Shown here: positions 24,998 through 36,558 of the stretch, piece after piece | Position numbering within the stretch: the stretch's first letter is position 1 | Layout: every line of letters begins with the position of its first letter | Origin: Leclercia adecarboxylata | GTDB taxonomy: Bacteria; Pseudomonadota; Gammaproteobacteria; Enterobacterales; Enterobacteriaceae | Reading direction: 5' to 3' | DNA length: 64,000 nucleotides | Assembly: GCF_006874705.1 (NCBI RefSeq) | Contig: NZ_CP035382.1 | Coordinates: forward strand, 2,604,001 to 2,668,000 | Made by a program: the position numbers and the translations under genes | Notes under the pieces: model-generated | What the model saw: only the letters and a program-made list of their open reading frames with translations | Database searches by the model: none | Told to the model about the DNA's origin: nothing

Positions 24998-26254
24998 ATG
25001 ATCAAGGCGACGGACAGAAAACTGGTTGTAGGACTGGAGATTGGCACTGCGAAGGTTGCCGCTTTAGTAGGGGAAGTTCTGCCCGACGGTATGGTCAATA
25101 TCATTGGTGTGGGCAGCTGCCCGTCTCGTGGTATGGATAAAGGTGGGGTAAATGACCTCGAATCGGTGGTGAAATGCGTTCAGCGCGCCATCGATCAGGC
25201 CGAATTGATGGCAGATTGCCAGATTTCCTCCGTGTATCTGGCGCTCTCTGGCAAGCATATCAGCTGCCAGAACGAGATTGGCATGGTGCCGATCTCAGAA
25301 GAAGAAGTCTCGCAGGAAGACGTCGAAAACGTCGTGCATACTGCGAAGTCTGTACGCGTTCGCGATGAGCATCGTGTACTGCATGTGATTCCGCAGGAGT
25401 ATGCGATCGACTACCAGGAAGGGATTAAAAATCCGGTAGGACTTTCCGGCGTACGTATGCAGGCAAAAGTGCACTTGATCACATGTCACAACGATATGGC
25501 GAAGAACATTGTCAAAGCCGTGGAACGTTGTGGTCTTAAAGTTGACCAACTGATTTTCGCCGGTCTGGCGGCAAGTTATTCTGTGCTGACCGAAGACGAA
25601 CGTGAACTGGGCGTCTGTGTGGTGGATATCGGTGGTGGTACCATGGACATGGCCGTCTATACCGGCGGTGCGCTGCGCCACACCAAAGTTATCCCTTATG
25701 CGGGTAACGTGGTGACCAGCGATATCGCCTACGCCTTCGGCACGCCTCCCAGCGATGCAGAGGCAATTAAAGTGCGCCACGGTTGTGCACTGGGCTCCAT
25801 TGTGGGCAAAGATGAGAGCGTTGAAGTGCCAAGCGTCGGTGGACGTCCACCGCGCAGCCTGCAGCGCCAGACGTTAGCTGAGGTTATTGAGCCGCGTTAT
25901 ACCGAGCTGCTCAACCTGGTCAACGAAGAGATTTTGCAGTTACAGGAACAGCTTCGCCAGCAGGGTGTCAAACACCATCTTGCGGCGGGGATTGTATTAA
26001 CCGGCGGCGCGGCGCAAATTGAAGGTCTTGCGGCCTGTGCTCAGCGCGTGTTCCATACGCAGGTGCGCATCGGTGCACCGCTGAACATCACCGGTCTGAC
26101 GGATTATGCTCAGGAGCCGTATTACTCAACGGCAGTGGGCTTGCTTCATTACGGGAAAGAAACGCATCTCAGTGGCGAAGCAGAAGTAGAAAAACGCGCG
26201 TCGGTAGGTTCGTGGTTCAAGCGAATCAATACCTGGCTGCGAAAAGAATTTTAA
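24998..26254 (+). CDS. ftsA: Cell division protein FtsA
   Basis: Actin-like ATPase that tethers FtsZ to the membrane and signals to FtsN. 418 residues: actin-fold motifs LVVGLEIGTAKVAALVGEV (residues 8-26), the inserted 1C domain, VVDIGGGTMDMAVY near 210, and VLTGGAAQIEGL near 334. The C-terminal amphipathic membrane-targeting helix is present (VGSWFKRINTWLRKEF). Followed by a 63-base gap and ftsZ. Confidence 0.98.
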   Translation: MIKATDRKLVVGLEIGTAKVAALVGEVLPDGMVNIIGVGSCPSRGMDKGGVNDLESVVKCVQRAIDQAELMADCQISSVYLALSGKHISCQNEIGMVPISEEEVSQEDVENVVHTAKSVRVRDEHRVLHVIPQEYAIDYQEGIKNPVGLSGVRMQAKVHLITCHNDMAKNIVKAVERCGLKVDQLIFAGLAASYSVLTEDERELGVCVVDIGGGTMDMAVYTGGALRHTKVIPYAGNVVTSDIAYAFGTPPSDAEAIKVRHGCALGSIVGKDESVEVPSVGGRPPRSLQRQTLAEVIEPRYTELLNLVNEEILQLQEQLRQQGVKHHLAAGIVLTGGAAQIEGLAACAQRVFHTQVRIGAPLNITGLTDYAQEPYYSTAVGLLHYGKETHLSGEAEVEKRASVGSWFKRINTWLRKEF

Positions 26255-26317
26255 TTTTAGTAAGAGACCGGCGAGAATTAACGGTTTCGGGCGACAGGCA
26301 CAAAACGGAGAGAAACT

Positions 26318-27469
26318 ATGTTTGAACCTATGGAACTGACCAACGACGCGGTGATTAAAGTCATCGGCGTCGGTGGCGGCGGCGGTAATGCTGTAGAGCA
26401 CATGGTGCGCGAGCGCATCGAAGGTGTAGAGTTCTTCGCGGTGAACACCGATGCGCAGGCACTGCGTAAGACGGCGGTTGGCCAGACGATCCAAATCGGT
26501 GGCGGCATCACCAAAGGGCTGGGCGCTGGGGCAAACCCGGAAGTCGGCCGTAATGCTGCAGAAGAAGATCGTGAAGCACTGCGTGCTGCGCTTGATGGTG
26601 CAGACATGGTGTTTATCGCCGCGGGCATGGGCGGTGGTACCGGAACCGGTGCTGCGCCAGTGGTTGCTGAAGTCGCTAAAGATTTAGGTATCCTGACGGT
26701 TGCCGTCGTGACTAAGCCTTTCAACTTTGAAGGCAAGAAGCGTATGGCGTTTGCCGAGCAGGGTATCACCGAGCTCTCTAAACACGTGGACTCGCTGATC
26801 ACTATCCCGAACGACAAGCTGCTGAAAGTGCTGGGCCGTGGCATCTCTCTGCTGGACGCTTTTGGCGCCGCAAACGATGTGCTGAAAGGCGCAGTGCAGG
26901 GTATCGCAGAGCTGATTACCCGTCCGGGTCTGATGAACGTCGACTTTGCTGACGTGCGCACCGTGATGTCCGAAATGGGCTACGCGATGATGGGCTCCGG
27001 CGTAGCGAAAGGTGAAGATCGTGCAGAAGAAGCCGCTGAAATGGCGATCTCTTCTCCGCTGCTGGAAGATATCGATCTGTCTGGCGCGCGCGGCGTGCTG
27101 GTCAACATTACCGCCGGCTTCGACCTGCGTCTGGATGAGTTCGAAACCGTGGGTAACACTATCCGTGCGTTCGCATCCGACAATGCCACCGTGGTAATCG
27201 GTACGTCCCTTGATCCGGAAATGAACGATGAACTGCGCGTAACCGTTGTTGCTACCGGTATCGGCATGGACAAACGTCCTGAGATCACCCTGGTGACCAA
27301 CAAACCTGCTCAACAGCCGGTGATGGATCGCTACCAGCCGCACGGTATGGCACCGTTGACGCAAGAGCAGAAACCGGCCGCGAAAGTGGTTAATGACAAC
27401 ACAACACAGACCCAGAAAGAGCCGGATTATCTGGATATCCCTGCGTTCCTGCGTAAGCAAGCTGATTAA
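26318..27469 (+). CDS. ftsZ: Cell division GTPase FtsZ
   Basis: Tubulin-like GTPase that polymerises into the Z ring. 383 residues: N-terminal IKVIGVGGGGGNAVEHM, the tubulin signature GMGGGTGTGAAP (about 104-115), the T7 loop NVDFADVRTVM near 207, and a C-terminal conserved tail PDYLDIPAFLRKQAD that binds FtsA, ZipA and ZapD. Upstream ribosome site GGAGA. ZapD, one binding partner, is encoded at 32.7-33.4 kb. Confidence 0.99.
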   Translation: MFEPMELTNDAVIKVIGVGGGGGNAVEHMVRERIEGVEFFAVNTDAQALRKTAVGQTIQIGGGITKGLGAGANPEVGRNAAEEDREALRAALDGADMVFIAAGMGGGTGTGAAPVVAEVAKDLGILTVAVVTKPFNFEGKKRMAFAEQGITELSKHVDSLITIPNDKLLKVLGRGISLLDAFGAANDVLKGAVQGIAELITRPGLMNVDFADVRTVMSEMGYAMMGSGVAKGEDRAEEAAEMAISSPLLEDIDLSGARGVLVNITAGFDLRLDEFETVGNTIRAFASDNATVVIGTSLDPEMNDELRVTVVATGIGMDKRPEITLVTNKPAQQPVMDRYQPHGMAPLTQEQKPAAKVVNDNTTQTQKEPDYLDIPAFLRKQAD

Positions 27470-27549
27470 GAATTAGCTGGAATTAGGGAATTTACGCTCT
27501 TTGTGCTAAACTGGCCGCCCGATAGTGATATACACTCTCGGTTGGATAA

Positions 27550-28488
<939 letters not shown>

Positions 28489-28511
28489 CGGCAGATCCCG
28501 TTATCTAAATT

Positions 28512-28567
28512 CGACTGGTTGACCTGGCACTCTCTCCGGCCAGCAAGACCAGTCGTTTTTGTTTTTA
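28512..28567 (+). terminator. lpxC terminator
   Basis: Stem CGACTGGT (28512-28519) / ACCAGTCG (28548-28555 region) with an inner CTGGC/GCCAG pairing, followed by TTTTTGTTTTT. It lies 23 bases after the lpxC stop and separates the dcw/lpxC transcripts from secM-secA. Confidence 0.75.
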
Positions 28568-28739
28568 TCCTTCCCGAATTGCCCTGGTCAATGGCGCGTT
28601 TGCTGATTTCATCACCATTTTTAACCTTCTCCGAGGCTCATTACTGCTGCTGTGAAGTAGCTTTAGTGGTAATATCTGGGCGCGAAAAATAAAAAATCTT
28701 AGGGTAAGCCAGAAGGCTTGCATACTTGTGGTGGGGCAA

Positions 28740-29243
28740 TTGAGCGGAATTCTGACGCGCTGGCGACAATTTGGCAGACGTTACTTCTGGCCGCATCTCC
28801 TTCTGGGGATGGTCGCGGCGAGTCTTGGCCTGCCCGCGCTCTGTAATAACGCCGAAGCTGCGAATCCTGCGAAGACCACCACCACCCGACAAGATCTGAC
28901 CACGCGGGTTAATTTCACTAATCTCGCCCTGCTGGAAGCGAACCGCCGACCCAATTTCACGGTGGATTACTGGCATCAGCACGCTATCCGCACCGTTATT
29001 CGCCATCTCTCTTTCGCCATGGCGCCGCAGGCGTTGCCTGCCGTTGAAGAATCCCTGCCGGTTCAGGCGCACCATCTGGCGCTGCTGGATACGCTCAATA
29101 CACTGCTTACCCAGCAGAGCGAGCCGCCGGTCATTGTTCGCCAGATTGCTCTTACCGCATTCTATCCTCAATCCGTTTTCTCCGTGTCTGCCTGGATTAG
29201 CCAGGTACAAGGCATCCGCGCCGGACCTCAACGCCTCAGCTAA
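28740..29243 (+). CDS. secM: Secretion monitor SecM (translation arrest leader for secA)
   Basis: Secreted arrest peptide that senses SecA activity: slow export prolongs ribosome stalling near its end, which opens the secA ribosome site. The arrest sequence is plain at the C-terminus: [17 protein letters not shown], followed by QRLS; the essential Phe, Trp-Ile and GIRAGP are kept. A long signal-type segment ([18 protein letters not shown]) lies near residues 17-34. The TTG at 28740 aligns with the E. coli start and gives 167 residues; GTG codons at 28728 and 28731 are alternatives. Co-transcribed with secA. Confidence 0.92.
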   Translation: MSGILTRWRQFGRRYFWPHLLLGMVAASLGLPALCNNAEAANPAKTTTTRQDLTTRVNFTNLALLEANRRPNFTVDYWHQHAIRTVIRHLSFAMAPQALPAVEESLPVQAHHLALLDTLNTLLTQQSEPPVIVRQIALTAFYPQSVFSVSAWISQVQGIRAGPQRLS

Positions 29244-29302
29244 ATTAACGCTTTTCAATACCTTAATTTAACTGCCCATGATGGGGCGTTTGAGAATTTA
29301 TT

Positions 29303-32008
29303 ATGTTAATCAAATTACTAACTAAAGTTTTCGGTAGTCGTAACGATCGTACCCTGCGCCGTATGCGCAAAGCTGTCAGCGTCATCAATGGCCTTGAGCC
29401 GGCGATGGAAAAGCTCTCTGATGACGAGCTGAAAGGAAAAACCGCCGAATTCCGTGCCCGCCTCGAAAAAGGCGAAACCGTTGAAAGCCTGATCCCTGAA
29501 GCCTTTGCCGTCGTTCGTGAAGCGAGTAAGCGCGTGTTCGGCATGCGTCACTTCGACGTGCAGCTGCTGGGCGGTATGGTCCTGAACGACCGCTGCATCG
29601 CCGAGATGCGTACCGGTGAAGGTAAAACCCTGACCGCGACCCTGCCAGCTTACCTGAACGCCCTGTCCGGCAAAGGCGTACACGTCGTGACCGTCAACGA
29701 CTATCTGGCGCAGCGTGACGCCGAAAACAACCGCCCGCTGTTTGAATTCCTCGGCATGAGCGTCGGGATCAACATGTCAGGCCTGCCGGCTCCGGCGAAA
29801 CGCGAAGCCTACGGCGCGGATATCACTTACGGCACCAACAACGAATACGGTTTTGACTACCTGCGCGATAACATGGCATTCAGCCCGGAAGAGCGCGTCC
29901 AGCGTAAACTGCACTATGCGCTGGTGGATGAGGTTGACTCCATTCTGATCGATGAAGCGCGTACCCCGCTGATCATCTCCGGCCCGGCTGAAGACAGCTC
30001 CGAGATGTATCGCAAAGTCGACAAAATCATTCCACACCTGATCCGTCAGGAAAAAGAAGACTCTGACACCTTCCAGGGTGAAGGCCACTTCTCCGTGGAC
30101 GAGAAAGCCCGTCAGGTGAACCTGACCGAGCGTGGTCTGGTTCAGATCGAAGAGCTGCTGGTTGCCCAGGGTATTATGGAAGAGGGTGAGTCGCTCTACT
30201 CTCCGAGCAATATCATGCTGATGCACCACGTGACCGCAGCGCTGCGCGCACACGTGCTCTTCACCCGCGACGTGGACTACATCGTCAAAGATGGCGAAGT
30301 CATTATCGTCGACGAACACACCGGCCGTACCATGCAGGGTCGCCGCTGGTCCGATGGTCTGCATCAGGCGGTTGAAGCCAAAGAGAACGTCGATATCCAG
30401 AACGAGAACCAGACTCTGGCCTCCATTACCTTCCAGAACTACTTCCGTCTGTACGAGAAGCTGGCGGGGATGACCGGTACGGCGGATACTGAAGCCTTTG
30501 AATTCAGCTCTATCTACAAGCTGGATACCGTAGTGGTTCCAACCAACCGTCCGATGATTCGTAAGGATATGCCGGACCTGGTCTACATGACCGAAGCGGA
30601 GAAAATTCAGGCCATCATCGAAGATATTCGCGATCGTACCGCCGCGGGCCAGCCAGTTCTGGTGGGTACTATCTCCATCGAAAAATCCGAAGTGGTGTCC
30701 GAAGAGCTGACCAAAGCCGGTATCAAACACAACGTTCTGAACGCCAAGTTCCACGCCAAAGAGGCGGATATCGTTGCTCAGGCGGGTTACCCGTCAGCCG
30801 TGACCATCGCCACCAACATGGCGGGTCGTGGTACCGATATTATGCTGGGCGGTAGCTGGCAGGCAGAAGTGGCCGCGCTGGAAGACCCAACCCCGGAACA
30901 GATCGCACAGATCAAAGCCGACTGGCAGGTTCGCCACGATGCCGTCCTGGCCGCGGGCGGTCTGCACATCATCGGTACTGAACGTCATGAGTCCCGCCGT
31001 ATCGACAACCAGCTGCGTGGTCGTGCGGGTCGTCAGGGTGATGCCGGTTCATCTCGCTTCTACCTGTCGATGGAAGATGCGCTGATGCGTATTTTCGCCT
31101 CTGACCGTGTGTCAGGCATGATGCGTAAACTGGGCATGAAACCGGGCGAAGCGATTGAGCACCCATGGGTGACCAAAGCCATCGCTAACGCCCAGCGTAA
31201 GGTGGAAAGCCGTAACTTCGATATTCGTAAGCAGCTGCTTGAGTACGATGACGTGGCCAACGATCAGCGTCGCGCTATCTACACCCAGCGTAACGAACTG
31301 CTGGATGTAAGCGATGTGAGCGAAACCATCAACAGCATCCGCGAAGACGTCTTTAAGGCGACTCTCGATGGCCACATTCCTCCGCAATCTCTGGAAGAAA
31401 TGTGGGATATCGAAGGCCTGCAGGCGCGTCTGAAGAACGACTTTGACCTGGATCTGCCTATCCAGGAGTGGCTGGATAAAGAGCCGGAGCTGCATGAAGA
31501 GACCCTTCGCGAGCGTATTTTTGCGACCGCCATTGAGGTTTATCAGCGTAAAGAAGAAGTGGTCGGCGCTGAGATGATGCGTCACTTCGAGAAAGGCGTG
31601 ATGCTGCAAACGCTGGACTCCCTGTGGAAAGAGCACCTGGCGGCGATGGACTATCTGCGCCAGGGGATCCATCTGCGCGGCTATGCGCAAAAAGATCCGA
31701 AGCAGGAGTACAAGCGCGAATCCTTCGCCATGTTTGCCTCAATGCTTGAATCGCTGAAATATGAAGTGATCAGCACCCTGAGCAAGGTGCAGGTGCGTAT
31801 GCCGGAAGAAGTTGAAGAGATGGAACAGCAGCGCCGCGAAGAGGCTGAACGTCTGGCCCAGATGCAGCAGCTTAGCCATCAGGACGATGAAGAAGCCGCT
31901 GCGGCCGCGATCGCCGCACAGGCCGGTGAGCGTAAGGTCGGTCGTAACGATCCATGCCCATGTGGTTCCGGTAAAAAATACAAACAGTGCCATGGCCGTC
32001 TGAGCTAA
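29303..32008 (+). CDS. secA: Preprotein translocase ATPase SecA
   Basis: Motor that drives proteins through SecYEG. 901 residues, same as E. coli. Domains in order: nucleotide-binding domain 1 with Walker [11 protein letters not shown] (about 102-111) and DEAD-like [15 protein letters not shown] near 207; preprotein cross-linking domain; nucleotide-binding domain 2 with [12 protein letters not shown]; helical scaffold and wing; C-terminal zinc motif [14 protein letters not shown] for SecB binding. Its ribosome site is known to be hidden in a hairpin opened by SecM arrest. Confidence 0.99.
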   Translation: MLIKLLTKVFGSRNDRTLRRMRKAVSVINGLEPAMEKLSDDELKGKTAEFRARLEKGETVESLIPEAFAVVREASKRVFGMRHFDVQLLGGMVLNDRCIAEMRTGEGKTLTATLPAYLNALSGKGVHVVTVNDYLAQRDAENNRPLFEFLGMSVGINMSGLPAPAKREAYGADITYGTNNEYGFDYLRDNMAFSPEERVQRKLHYALVDEVDSILIDEARTPLIISGPAEDSSEMYRKVDKIIPHLIRQEKEDSDTFQGEGHFSVDEKARQVNLTERGLVQIEELLVAQGIMEEGESLYSPSNIMLMHHVTAALRAHVLFTRDVDYIVKDGEVIIVDEHTGRTMQGRRWSDGLHQAVEAKENVDIQNENQTLASITFQNYFRLYEKLAGMTGTADTEAFEFSSIYKLDTVVVPTNRPMIRKDMPDLVYMTEAEKIQAIIEDIRDRTAAGQPVLVGTISIEKSEVVSEELTKAGIKHNVLNAKFHAKEADIVAQAGYPSAVTIATNMAGRGTDIMLGGSWQAEVAALEDPTPEQIAQIKADWQVRHDAVLAAGGLHIIGTERHESRRIDNQLRGRAGRQGDAGSSRFYLSMEDALMRIFASDRVSGMMRKLGMKPGEAIEHPWVTKAIANAQRKVESRNFDIRKQLLEYDDVANDQRRAIYTQRNELLDVSDVSETINSIREDVFKATLDGHIPPQSLEEMWDIEGLQARLKNDFDLDLPIQEWLDKEPELHEETLRERIFATAIEVYQRKEEVVGAEMMRHFEKGVMLQTLDSLWKEHLAAMDYLRQGIHLRGYAQKDPKQEYKRESFAMFASMLESLKYEVISTLSKVQVRMPEEVEEMEQQRREEAERLAQMQQLSHQDDEEAAAAAIAAQAGERKVGRNDPCPCGSGKKYKQCHGRLS

Positions 32009-32023
32009 GCATTAAACCAACTG

Positions 32024-32051
32024 AAAAGGCGCAGATATCTGCGCCTTTTTT
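32024..32051 (+). terminator. secA rho-independent terminator
   Basis: AAAAGGCGCAGA / TCTGCGCCTTTT inverted repeat with a small loop, then further T. It lies 16 bases after the secA stop and 15 before mutT. Confidence 0.85.
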
Positions 32052-32065
32052 ATGGAATCAAGACA

Positions 32066-32458
32066 ATGAAAACACTGCAAATCGCTGTCGGGATCATTCG
32101 CAATTCCGATAACAACATCTTTATTACCCAACGTGCAGCCGATGCGCACATGGCGAATAAGTGGGAGTTCCCTGGCGGAAAGATCGAGTCTGGCGAAACG
32201 CCAGAACAGGCGCTGATCCGCGAACTTCAGGAAGAGGTGGGGATCACCTCGCTGGGAGCGACCCTGTTCGATAAACTGGAATATGCATTCCCCGATCGGC
32301 ATATCACGCTGTGGTTCTTTCTGGTGGAAAGCTGGGAAGGCGAGCCGTGGGGTAAAGAGGGGCAGCCTGGAAACTGGGTTGCACTGAGCGCAGAGGATGC
32401 CGACAAGTTCCCGCCGGCAAATGCGCCTGTTATTGCCCGGTTAGTGGGCAACCTGTAA
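32066..32458 (+). CDS. mutT: 8-oxo-dGTP diphosphatase MutT
   Basis: Nudix hydrolase that removes 8-oxo-dGTP from the nucleotide pool and prevents A:T to C:G mutations. 130 residues (E. coli 129). The Nudix box is complete from about residue 37: [14 protein letters not shown] followed by [10 protein letters not shown]. Downstream of secA with a terminator between, so it is probably partly read-through or separately expressed. Convergent with yacG. Confidence 0.96.
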   Translation: MKTLQIAVGIIRNSDNNIFITQRAADAHMANKWEFPGGKIESGETPEQALIRELQEEVGITSLGATLFDKLEYAFPDRHITLWFFLVESWEGEPWGKEGQPGNWVALSAEDADKFPPANAPVIARLVGNL

Positions 32459-32490
32459 GCCTGCCCGGCGAAACGCCAGCAGGCTGTTAT
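32458..32490. terminator. mutT/yacG convergent terminator candidate
   Basis: Stem AGCCTGC (32458-32464) / GCAGGCT (32479-32485) starting at the mutT stop, followed by GTTATTGTT. It fills the short gap between convergent mutT and yacG. The T tract is interrupted, so strength is uncertain. Confidence 0.5.
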
Positions 32491-32492
32491 TG

Positions 32493-32687
32493 TTACTGCT
32501 GGCTTTCGCTCCAGTCATCGCTGTCAGAGAGACCGCCTTCGCTCGGAATGCGTTTCTCTTCCGCAGCCCATTCACCGAGATCGATCAGCTGGCAACGTTT
32601 GCAGCAAAAAGGACGGAAAGGACTCTGCTCGCCCCAGATAACGGGCTTCCCACAGGTGGGACAGTTCACGGTGGTAACATCAGACAT
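32493..32687 (-). CDS. yacG: DNA gyrase inhibitor YacG
   Basis: Small zinc protein that binds GyrB and blocks DNA binding by gyrase. 64 residues with a CxxC...CxxxC zinc site at Cys9, Cys12, Cys28 and Cys32 (NCPTCGK and [11 protein letters not shown]), and an acidic disordered C-terminus. Two tandem ATG codons exist; the second (32687) is chosen because AAGGAG lies at normal spacing and because it matches the E. coli start. Last gene of coaE-zapD-yacG, nine bases after zapD. Confidence 0.94.
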   Translation of the reverse strand: MSDVTTVNCPTCGKPVIWGEQSPFRPFCCKRCQLIDLGEWAAEEKRIPSEGGLSDSDDWSESQQ

Positions 32688-32696
32688 CATGACTCC

Positions 32697-33440
32697 TTAA
32701 CAACACGCCAGCTCAAAGTCGAGACGTTCCGGCACCAGACCATGTTCACTGTCGAGCGGCATGAAACGAATCGCAAAGCGGCTCTTGTGACCTGAAATTT
32801 GCGGATAAAGCTGATCGGCAAGGGTCAGCTGCAGGCGCAGCAGGTCTGCATCCTCGCCGTTATCCTGATAAAAACCGTTCAGGCTGGTTTGCTTGCGGAA
32901 CGGTGCGGAGTTGCGAATCAAATCAAGGATCAGCGACAACGCCTGCGTCAGCGGCTCAAGGCTGCCGAGCCAGCTTTGTATCTGGACATCACGCTGCTCC
33001 TGCGGCATATGCAGCCAGATATGTAAGGTCGGTAAATCGAAACTGCAGCAGCCGCCAGGAATGCTCAGGCGCTGACGAACCAGCGCCACCAGACGATCTT
33101 CACGCAGAAACTGGCCGATACGCGGCGCAGCCATCAACACCGTGCTGTGGTGTTTCAGCTGCTGGCGCAGGCTGTCGATGCGGCTGTTATCCACACCGGG
33201 GACTTCGGCCCAGGCCTGCAATTTACGCTGTTGACGCTCCAGCTCTTTCAGTAATTCAGTGCGGACTTCGCCGCGCTCTAGCACATCCAGCAGGTCACTT
33301 ACGTTACGGAAAAAATGCAGCGCCGTGGTGTGGTCGTGTACCGGAAGGAGGCCTGAAAGCTGCTGGATTAAAAACTCGATGCGCAGCCAGGTACGCATTT
33401 TTTCGTTGAGCGGATGCTCAAAAAGAACGTGGGTGTGCAT
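32697..33440 (-). CDS. zapD: Cell division protein ZapD
   Basis: Cytoplasmic protein that cross-links FtsZ filaments by binding the FtsZ C-terminal tail (formerly YacF). 247 residues beginning [20 protein letters not shown], an all-alpha N-terminal part followed by a beta-rich domain with [14 protein letters not shown] near 152. ATG overlaps the coaE stop by one base (TAATG). Its partner ftsZ is 5 kb away. Confidence 0.96.
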   Translation of the reverse strand: MHTHVLFEHPLNEKMRTWLRIEFLIQQLSGLLPVHDHTTALHFFRNVSDLLDVLERGEVRTELLKELERQQRKLQAWAEVPGVDNSRIDSLRQQLKHHSTVLMAAPRIGQFLREDRLVALVRQRLSIPGGCCSFDLPTLHIWLHMPQEQRDVQIQSWLGSLEPLTQALSLILDLIRNSAPFRKQTSLNGFYQDNGEDADLLRLQLTLADQLYPQISGHKSRFAIRFMPLDSEHGLVPERLDFELACC

Positions 33441-34051
33441 TATGCTTTTTCCTGTAAAACAGCCTGCGCCAGGTAGTGCTGATGCAGGCGGGCAACATCG
33501 GAGGCAATGGCATCCGGTGCGCCGTTATTATCAATAACATCATCCGCGACGGCAAGGCGCGCTTCACGCGTGGCCTGCGCGGCAAGAATTTGTTCGGCAT
33601 GCTCGCGCGCGACGTTATCGCGGGCGATGGTGCGCTGAATTTGGGTTGCCGGAGAGACATCCACCACCAGTACCCGGTCAGCTTTCTCATGGAGCTTGTT
33701 TTCCACCAGAAGCGGTACAACCCAGAGAACATAAGGTGAGGTCGCCTGAGAGATCTGCCTCTGTGTCTCCTGCTGTATCAGCGGATGGAGGAGGGCGTTA
33801 AGCCAGGCTTTTTCTTCAGGATGCGAGAAAATGCGTTCGCGCAGCATCCGACGGTTAAGGGTACCGTCAGGCGCGATGGTGTCGTGGCCGAAATGTTCTG
33901 CGATAGCACATAATGCCGGTGTACCGGGCTCTACCACCTGGCGAGCAATGATGTCGGCATCAATAATCGTGACACCCAGACGAGAGAAGGCGTCGGCCAC
34001 AGTGCTCTTGCCACTGCCAATGCCCCCCGTTAACGCAACGATGTACCCCAT
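33440..34051 (-). CDS. coaE: Dephospho-CoA kinase CoaE
   Basis: Final enzyme of coenzyme A synthesis, phosphorylating the ribose 3'-OH of dephospho-CoA. 203 residues (E. coli 206, shorter at the C-terminus). P-loop [12 protein letters not shown] at residues 6-17, [14 protein letters not shown] near 31, and the lid region around [15 protein letters not shown]. First gene of the coaE-zapD-yacG operon, divergent from guaC across a 235-base gap. Confidence 0.97.
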   Translation of the reverse strand: MGYIVALTGGIGSGKSTVADAFSRLGVTIIDADIIARQVVEPGTPALCAIAEHFGHDTIAPDGTLNRRMLRERIFSHPEEKAWLNALLHPLIQQETQRQISQATSPYVLWVVPLLVENKLHEKADRVLVVDVSPATQIQRTIARDNVAREHAEQILAAQATREARLAVADDVIDNNGAPDAIASDVARLHQHYLAQAVLQEKA

Positions 34052-34195
34052 TAATTAAAATCCTGGGAAATATTCATTATTGATATCAATTGCTTAAGAT
34101 TTAATCTTTTGGCAGCAAAGGTTAAGCGCTGCTTACGGACTTTTTACCAGGTAAATTTATAGGATTGTAGCGTAAAAAAAGTGATTTTCGCAGTC

Positions 34196-34223
34196 TTGCG
34201 CAACAGGTATTAGTGCGTATGAT
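34196..34223 (+). promoter_or_regulatory. candidate guaC promoter
   Basis: TTGCGC (34196-34201), 16-bp spacer, TATGAT (34218-34223), ending 63 bases before the guaC ATG. It lies in the coaE-guaC divergent gap, which is otherwise AT-rich and without a gene. Confidence 0.55.
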
Positions 34224-34286
34224 AGCGTCACTGGAGTTGTGTGTTTCGTTTTTCGACATTTACCCCAGTACCCCAGGAATCCGCAA

Positions 34287-35330
34287 ATGCGTATCGAAGA
34301 AGATCTGAAGTTAGGTTTCAAAGACGTACTTATCCGCCCTAAACGTTCTACTCTGAAAAGTCGCTCCGACGTTGAACTTGAACGTGAATTCACCTTTAAG
34401 CATTCCGGTCAGACCTGGTCTGGCGTACCTGTTATCGCCGCCAATATGGATACGGTTGGGACTTTTGCGATGGCTAAAGCACTGGCCTCCTTCGATATTC
34501 TGACCGCCGTGCACAAGCACTACAGCGTTGAAGAGTGGAATGCGTTTGCAGGCTCCGTATCTGAAACCATTCTCAAGCACGTGATGGTTTCCACCGGCAC
34601 CTCTGACGCCGATTTCGAAAAAACGAAACAGATCCTGGTCGCTAACCCGAACCTGAACTTCATCTGCATTGATGTCGCGAATGGTTACTCTGAGCATTTC
34701 GTGCAGTTCGTCAGCAAAGCGCGTCAGGCCTGGCCGACCAAAACCATTATTGCGGGTAACGTGGTTACCGGTGAAATGTGTGAAGAGCTGATCCTGTCCG
34801 GGGCAGATATCGTTAAAGTGGGTATCGGCCCGGGTTCTGTCTGCACCACCCGCGTGAAAACCGGTGTTGGCTATCCGCAGCTTTCTGCGGTGATCGAGTG
34901 TGCTGATGCAGCCCATGGCCTCGGCGGCCAGATCATCAGCGACGGCGGTTGCACCATGCCGGGTGACGTGGCGAAAGCCTTCGGTGGCGGGGCAGACTTC
35001 GTGATGCTTGGCGGGATGCTGGCGGGTCACGAAGAGAGCGGCGGTACCGTTGTTGATGAAAACGGTGAAAAATTCATGCTCTTCTACGGCATGAGCTCTG
35101 AATCGGCGATGAACCGTCACGTAGGCGGTGTTGCTCAGTATCGTGCGGCAGAAGGTAAAACCGTCAAGCTGCCACTGCGCGGCCCGGTTGAGAATACCGC
35201 GCGTGACATTCTCGGTGGCCTGCGCTCTGCATGCACCTATGTGGGCGCATCCCGTCTGAAAGAGCTGACCAAGCGCACTACCTTTATCCGCGTACAGGAA
35301 CAAGAAAACCGCATTTTCAACAGCCTCTAA
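34287..35330 (+). CDS. guaC: GMP reductase GuaC
   Basis: NADPH-dependent reductive deamination of GMP to IMP in purine salvage. With the ATG at 34287 the protein is 347 residues, as in E. coli; the in-frame ATG at 34239 precedes the family start. IMPDH/GMPR barrel with catalytic cysteine in [15 protein letters not shown] (near 186), [18 protein letters not shown] near 220, and [14 protein letters not shown] near 55. Monocistronic; a weak hairpin (CGCTGGC/GCCAGCG, 35339-35361) follows. Confidence 0.97.
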   Translation: MRIEEDLKLGFKDVLIRPKRSTLKSRSDVELEREFTFKHSGQTWSGVPVIAANMDTVGTFAMAKALASFDILTAVHKHYSVEEWNAFAGSVSETILKHVMVSTGTSDADFEKTKQILVANPNLNFICIDVANGYSEHFVQFVSKARQAWPTKTIIAGNVVTGEMCEELILSGADIVKVGIGPGSVCTTRVKTGVGYPQLSAVIECADAAHGLGGQIISDGGCTMPGDVAKAFGGGADFVMLGGMLAGHEESGGTVVDENGEKFMLFYGMSSESAMNRHVGGVAQYRAAEGKTVKLPLRGPVENTARDILGGLRSACTYVGASRLKELTKRTTFIRVQEQENRIFNSL

Positions 35331-35338
35331 TGCTCTCT

Positions 35339-35361
35339 CGCTGGCGCGTTTCGTGCCAGCG
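35339..35361. terminator. guaC/hofC convergent hairpin
   Basis: CGCTGGC (35339-35345) / GCCAGCG (35355-35361) sits exactly in the gap between the convergent guaC and hofC stops. There is no proper T run, so termination is only suggested by position. Confidence 0.4.
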
Positions 35362-36558
35362 TTATCCCGCACTCATCGCATCCCCCAGATGAAAGATCGG
35401 CAGGTACATCGCGACCACCAGCGTGCCGATAATTAACCCCGTCACAATTAACAGCAGCGGCTCCAGTAGCGAGGCCAGATTATCGGCCTGCTGAAAAGTC
35501 TGTTCATTATGATGCTGTGCCAGATTACTCAGCATAGTATCCAGCGCCCCTGACGATTCGCCGGTACGCACGAGCTGAATACAGAGCGGCGTAAAGATCT
35601 CAGCTTCATTCAGGGCTAACCAGATGGGTGCACCCTGCATAACGCGATGGCGTATCGTCTGTAGTTTCTCCTGCCAGAAGGGGCACGTTAGGGTCTCCTC
35701 CGTACTTTCCAGCCCCTGTAGAAAGGTGATGCCTGCCTGCTGTGTGAGTGACAGGACGGTAAAAATCTGGCTGAGCTTTTGCCCACGGACCAGCGGGCCA
35801 ATCACCGGACTGCTCAGCAGCAGACGCTGTATGAGGCGCTGCCATCGGCGGTTACGGCGAAAAAATACCAGTCCAGATGCCGCCGCCAGCAGACTTAGCA
35901 TCAGCCCCGCCCCCCACTCCTGAAGCGTGGTTGCCAGCGTCATCACGGTCCGGGTCAGAGCAGGTAAGGGCGCATTGAAGGTTTTGTAGATCGCGGCAAA
36001 TTCCGGCAGCACCATAGTCACCATCGCCAGCACCACGGCGACGGCCAGGGCAAGAATAATCAGCGGATAGCGCAGCGCCTTTTTGACCTTCGCGCTGAGC
36101 TGTTGCTGCGTTTTTTGCTGTTGCGCCAGCTGACGACAACACTCAACGAGCTTGCCGGTCAGCTCCCCGGTTTTCATCATCGAAATATAGAGGGGAGGGA
36201 AGACATGCGGCCATTTTCTCAGGGCGTCAGAAAAGGCGCATCCGGCGCTGAGATCGTCAGCTACGCTTTGCAGCAGCGCCTGCCACTGTCGGGCAGGGTG
36301 CTGCTGCGCCAGAAGCGTCAGACCTGCCGAGAGCGTTAAGCCCGCCTGCAGCAACGTTGCCAGCTGGTGGATCGCCTCGTAGCGATGTTGCGCCTGCCAG
36401 CGCGCTTGCTGCAGGCTTCGTTTGAGCTCAAGAGGAAAAAGATCCCGACCCAACAGGACGCTCCACGCCGTTTGTTTGTCGGGGGCCCAGAGCGCGCCTG
36501 TCTGTTGCTCCCCCTGCTGGCTAAGTGCCCGCCAGCGCCAGAGTTGATTACCTGCCAT
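35362..36558 (-). CDS. hofC: Type IV pilus inner-membrane platform protein HofC (GspF/PilC family)
   Basis: Polytopic inner-membrane platform protein of a type IV pilus/type II secretion-like system. 398 residues with two GspF domains: HQLATLLQAGLTLSAGLTLLAQQ near 64 and VLSLTQQAGITFLQGLE near 265, each followed by membrane segments; the last is LLLIVTGLIIGTLVVAMYLPIF. Overlaps hofB by 11 bases. In E. coli K-12 these genes are poorly expressed; here all three (ppdD, hofB, hofC) are intact. Confidence 0.95.
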   Translation of the reverse strand: MAGNQLWRWRALSQQGEQQTGALWAPDKQTAWSVLLGRDLFPLELKRSLQQARWQAQHRYEAIHQLATLLQAGLTLSAGLTLLAQQHPARQWQALLQSVADDLSAGCAFSDALRKWPHVFPPLYISMMKTGELTGKLVECCRQLAQQQKTQQQLSAKVKKALRYPLIILALAVAVVLAMVTMVLPEFAAIYKTFNAPLPALTRTVMTLATTLQEWGAGLMLSLLAAASGLVFFRRNRRWQRLIQRLLLSSPVIGPLVRGQKLSQIFTVLSLTQQAGITFLQGLESTEETLTCPFWQEKLQTIRHRVMQGAPIWLALNEAEIFTPLCIQLVRTGESSGALDTMLSNLAQHHNEQTFQQADNLASLLEPLLLIVTGLIIGTLVVAMYLPIFHLGDAMSAG

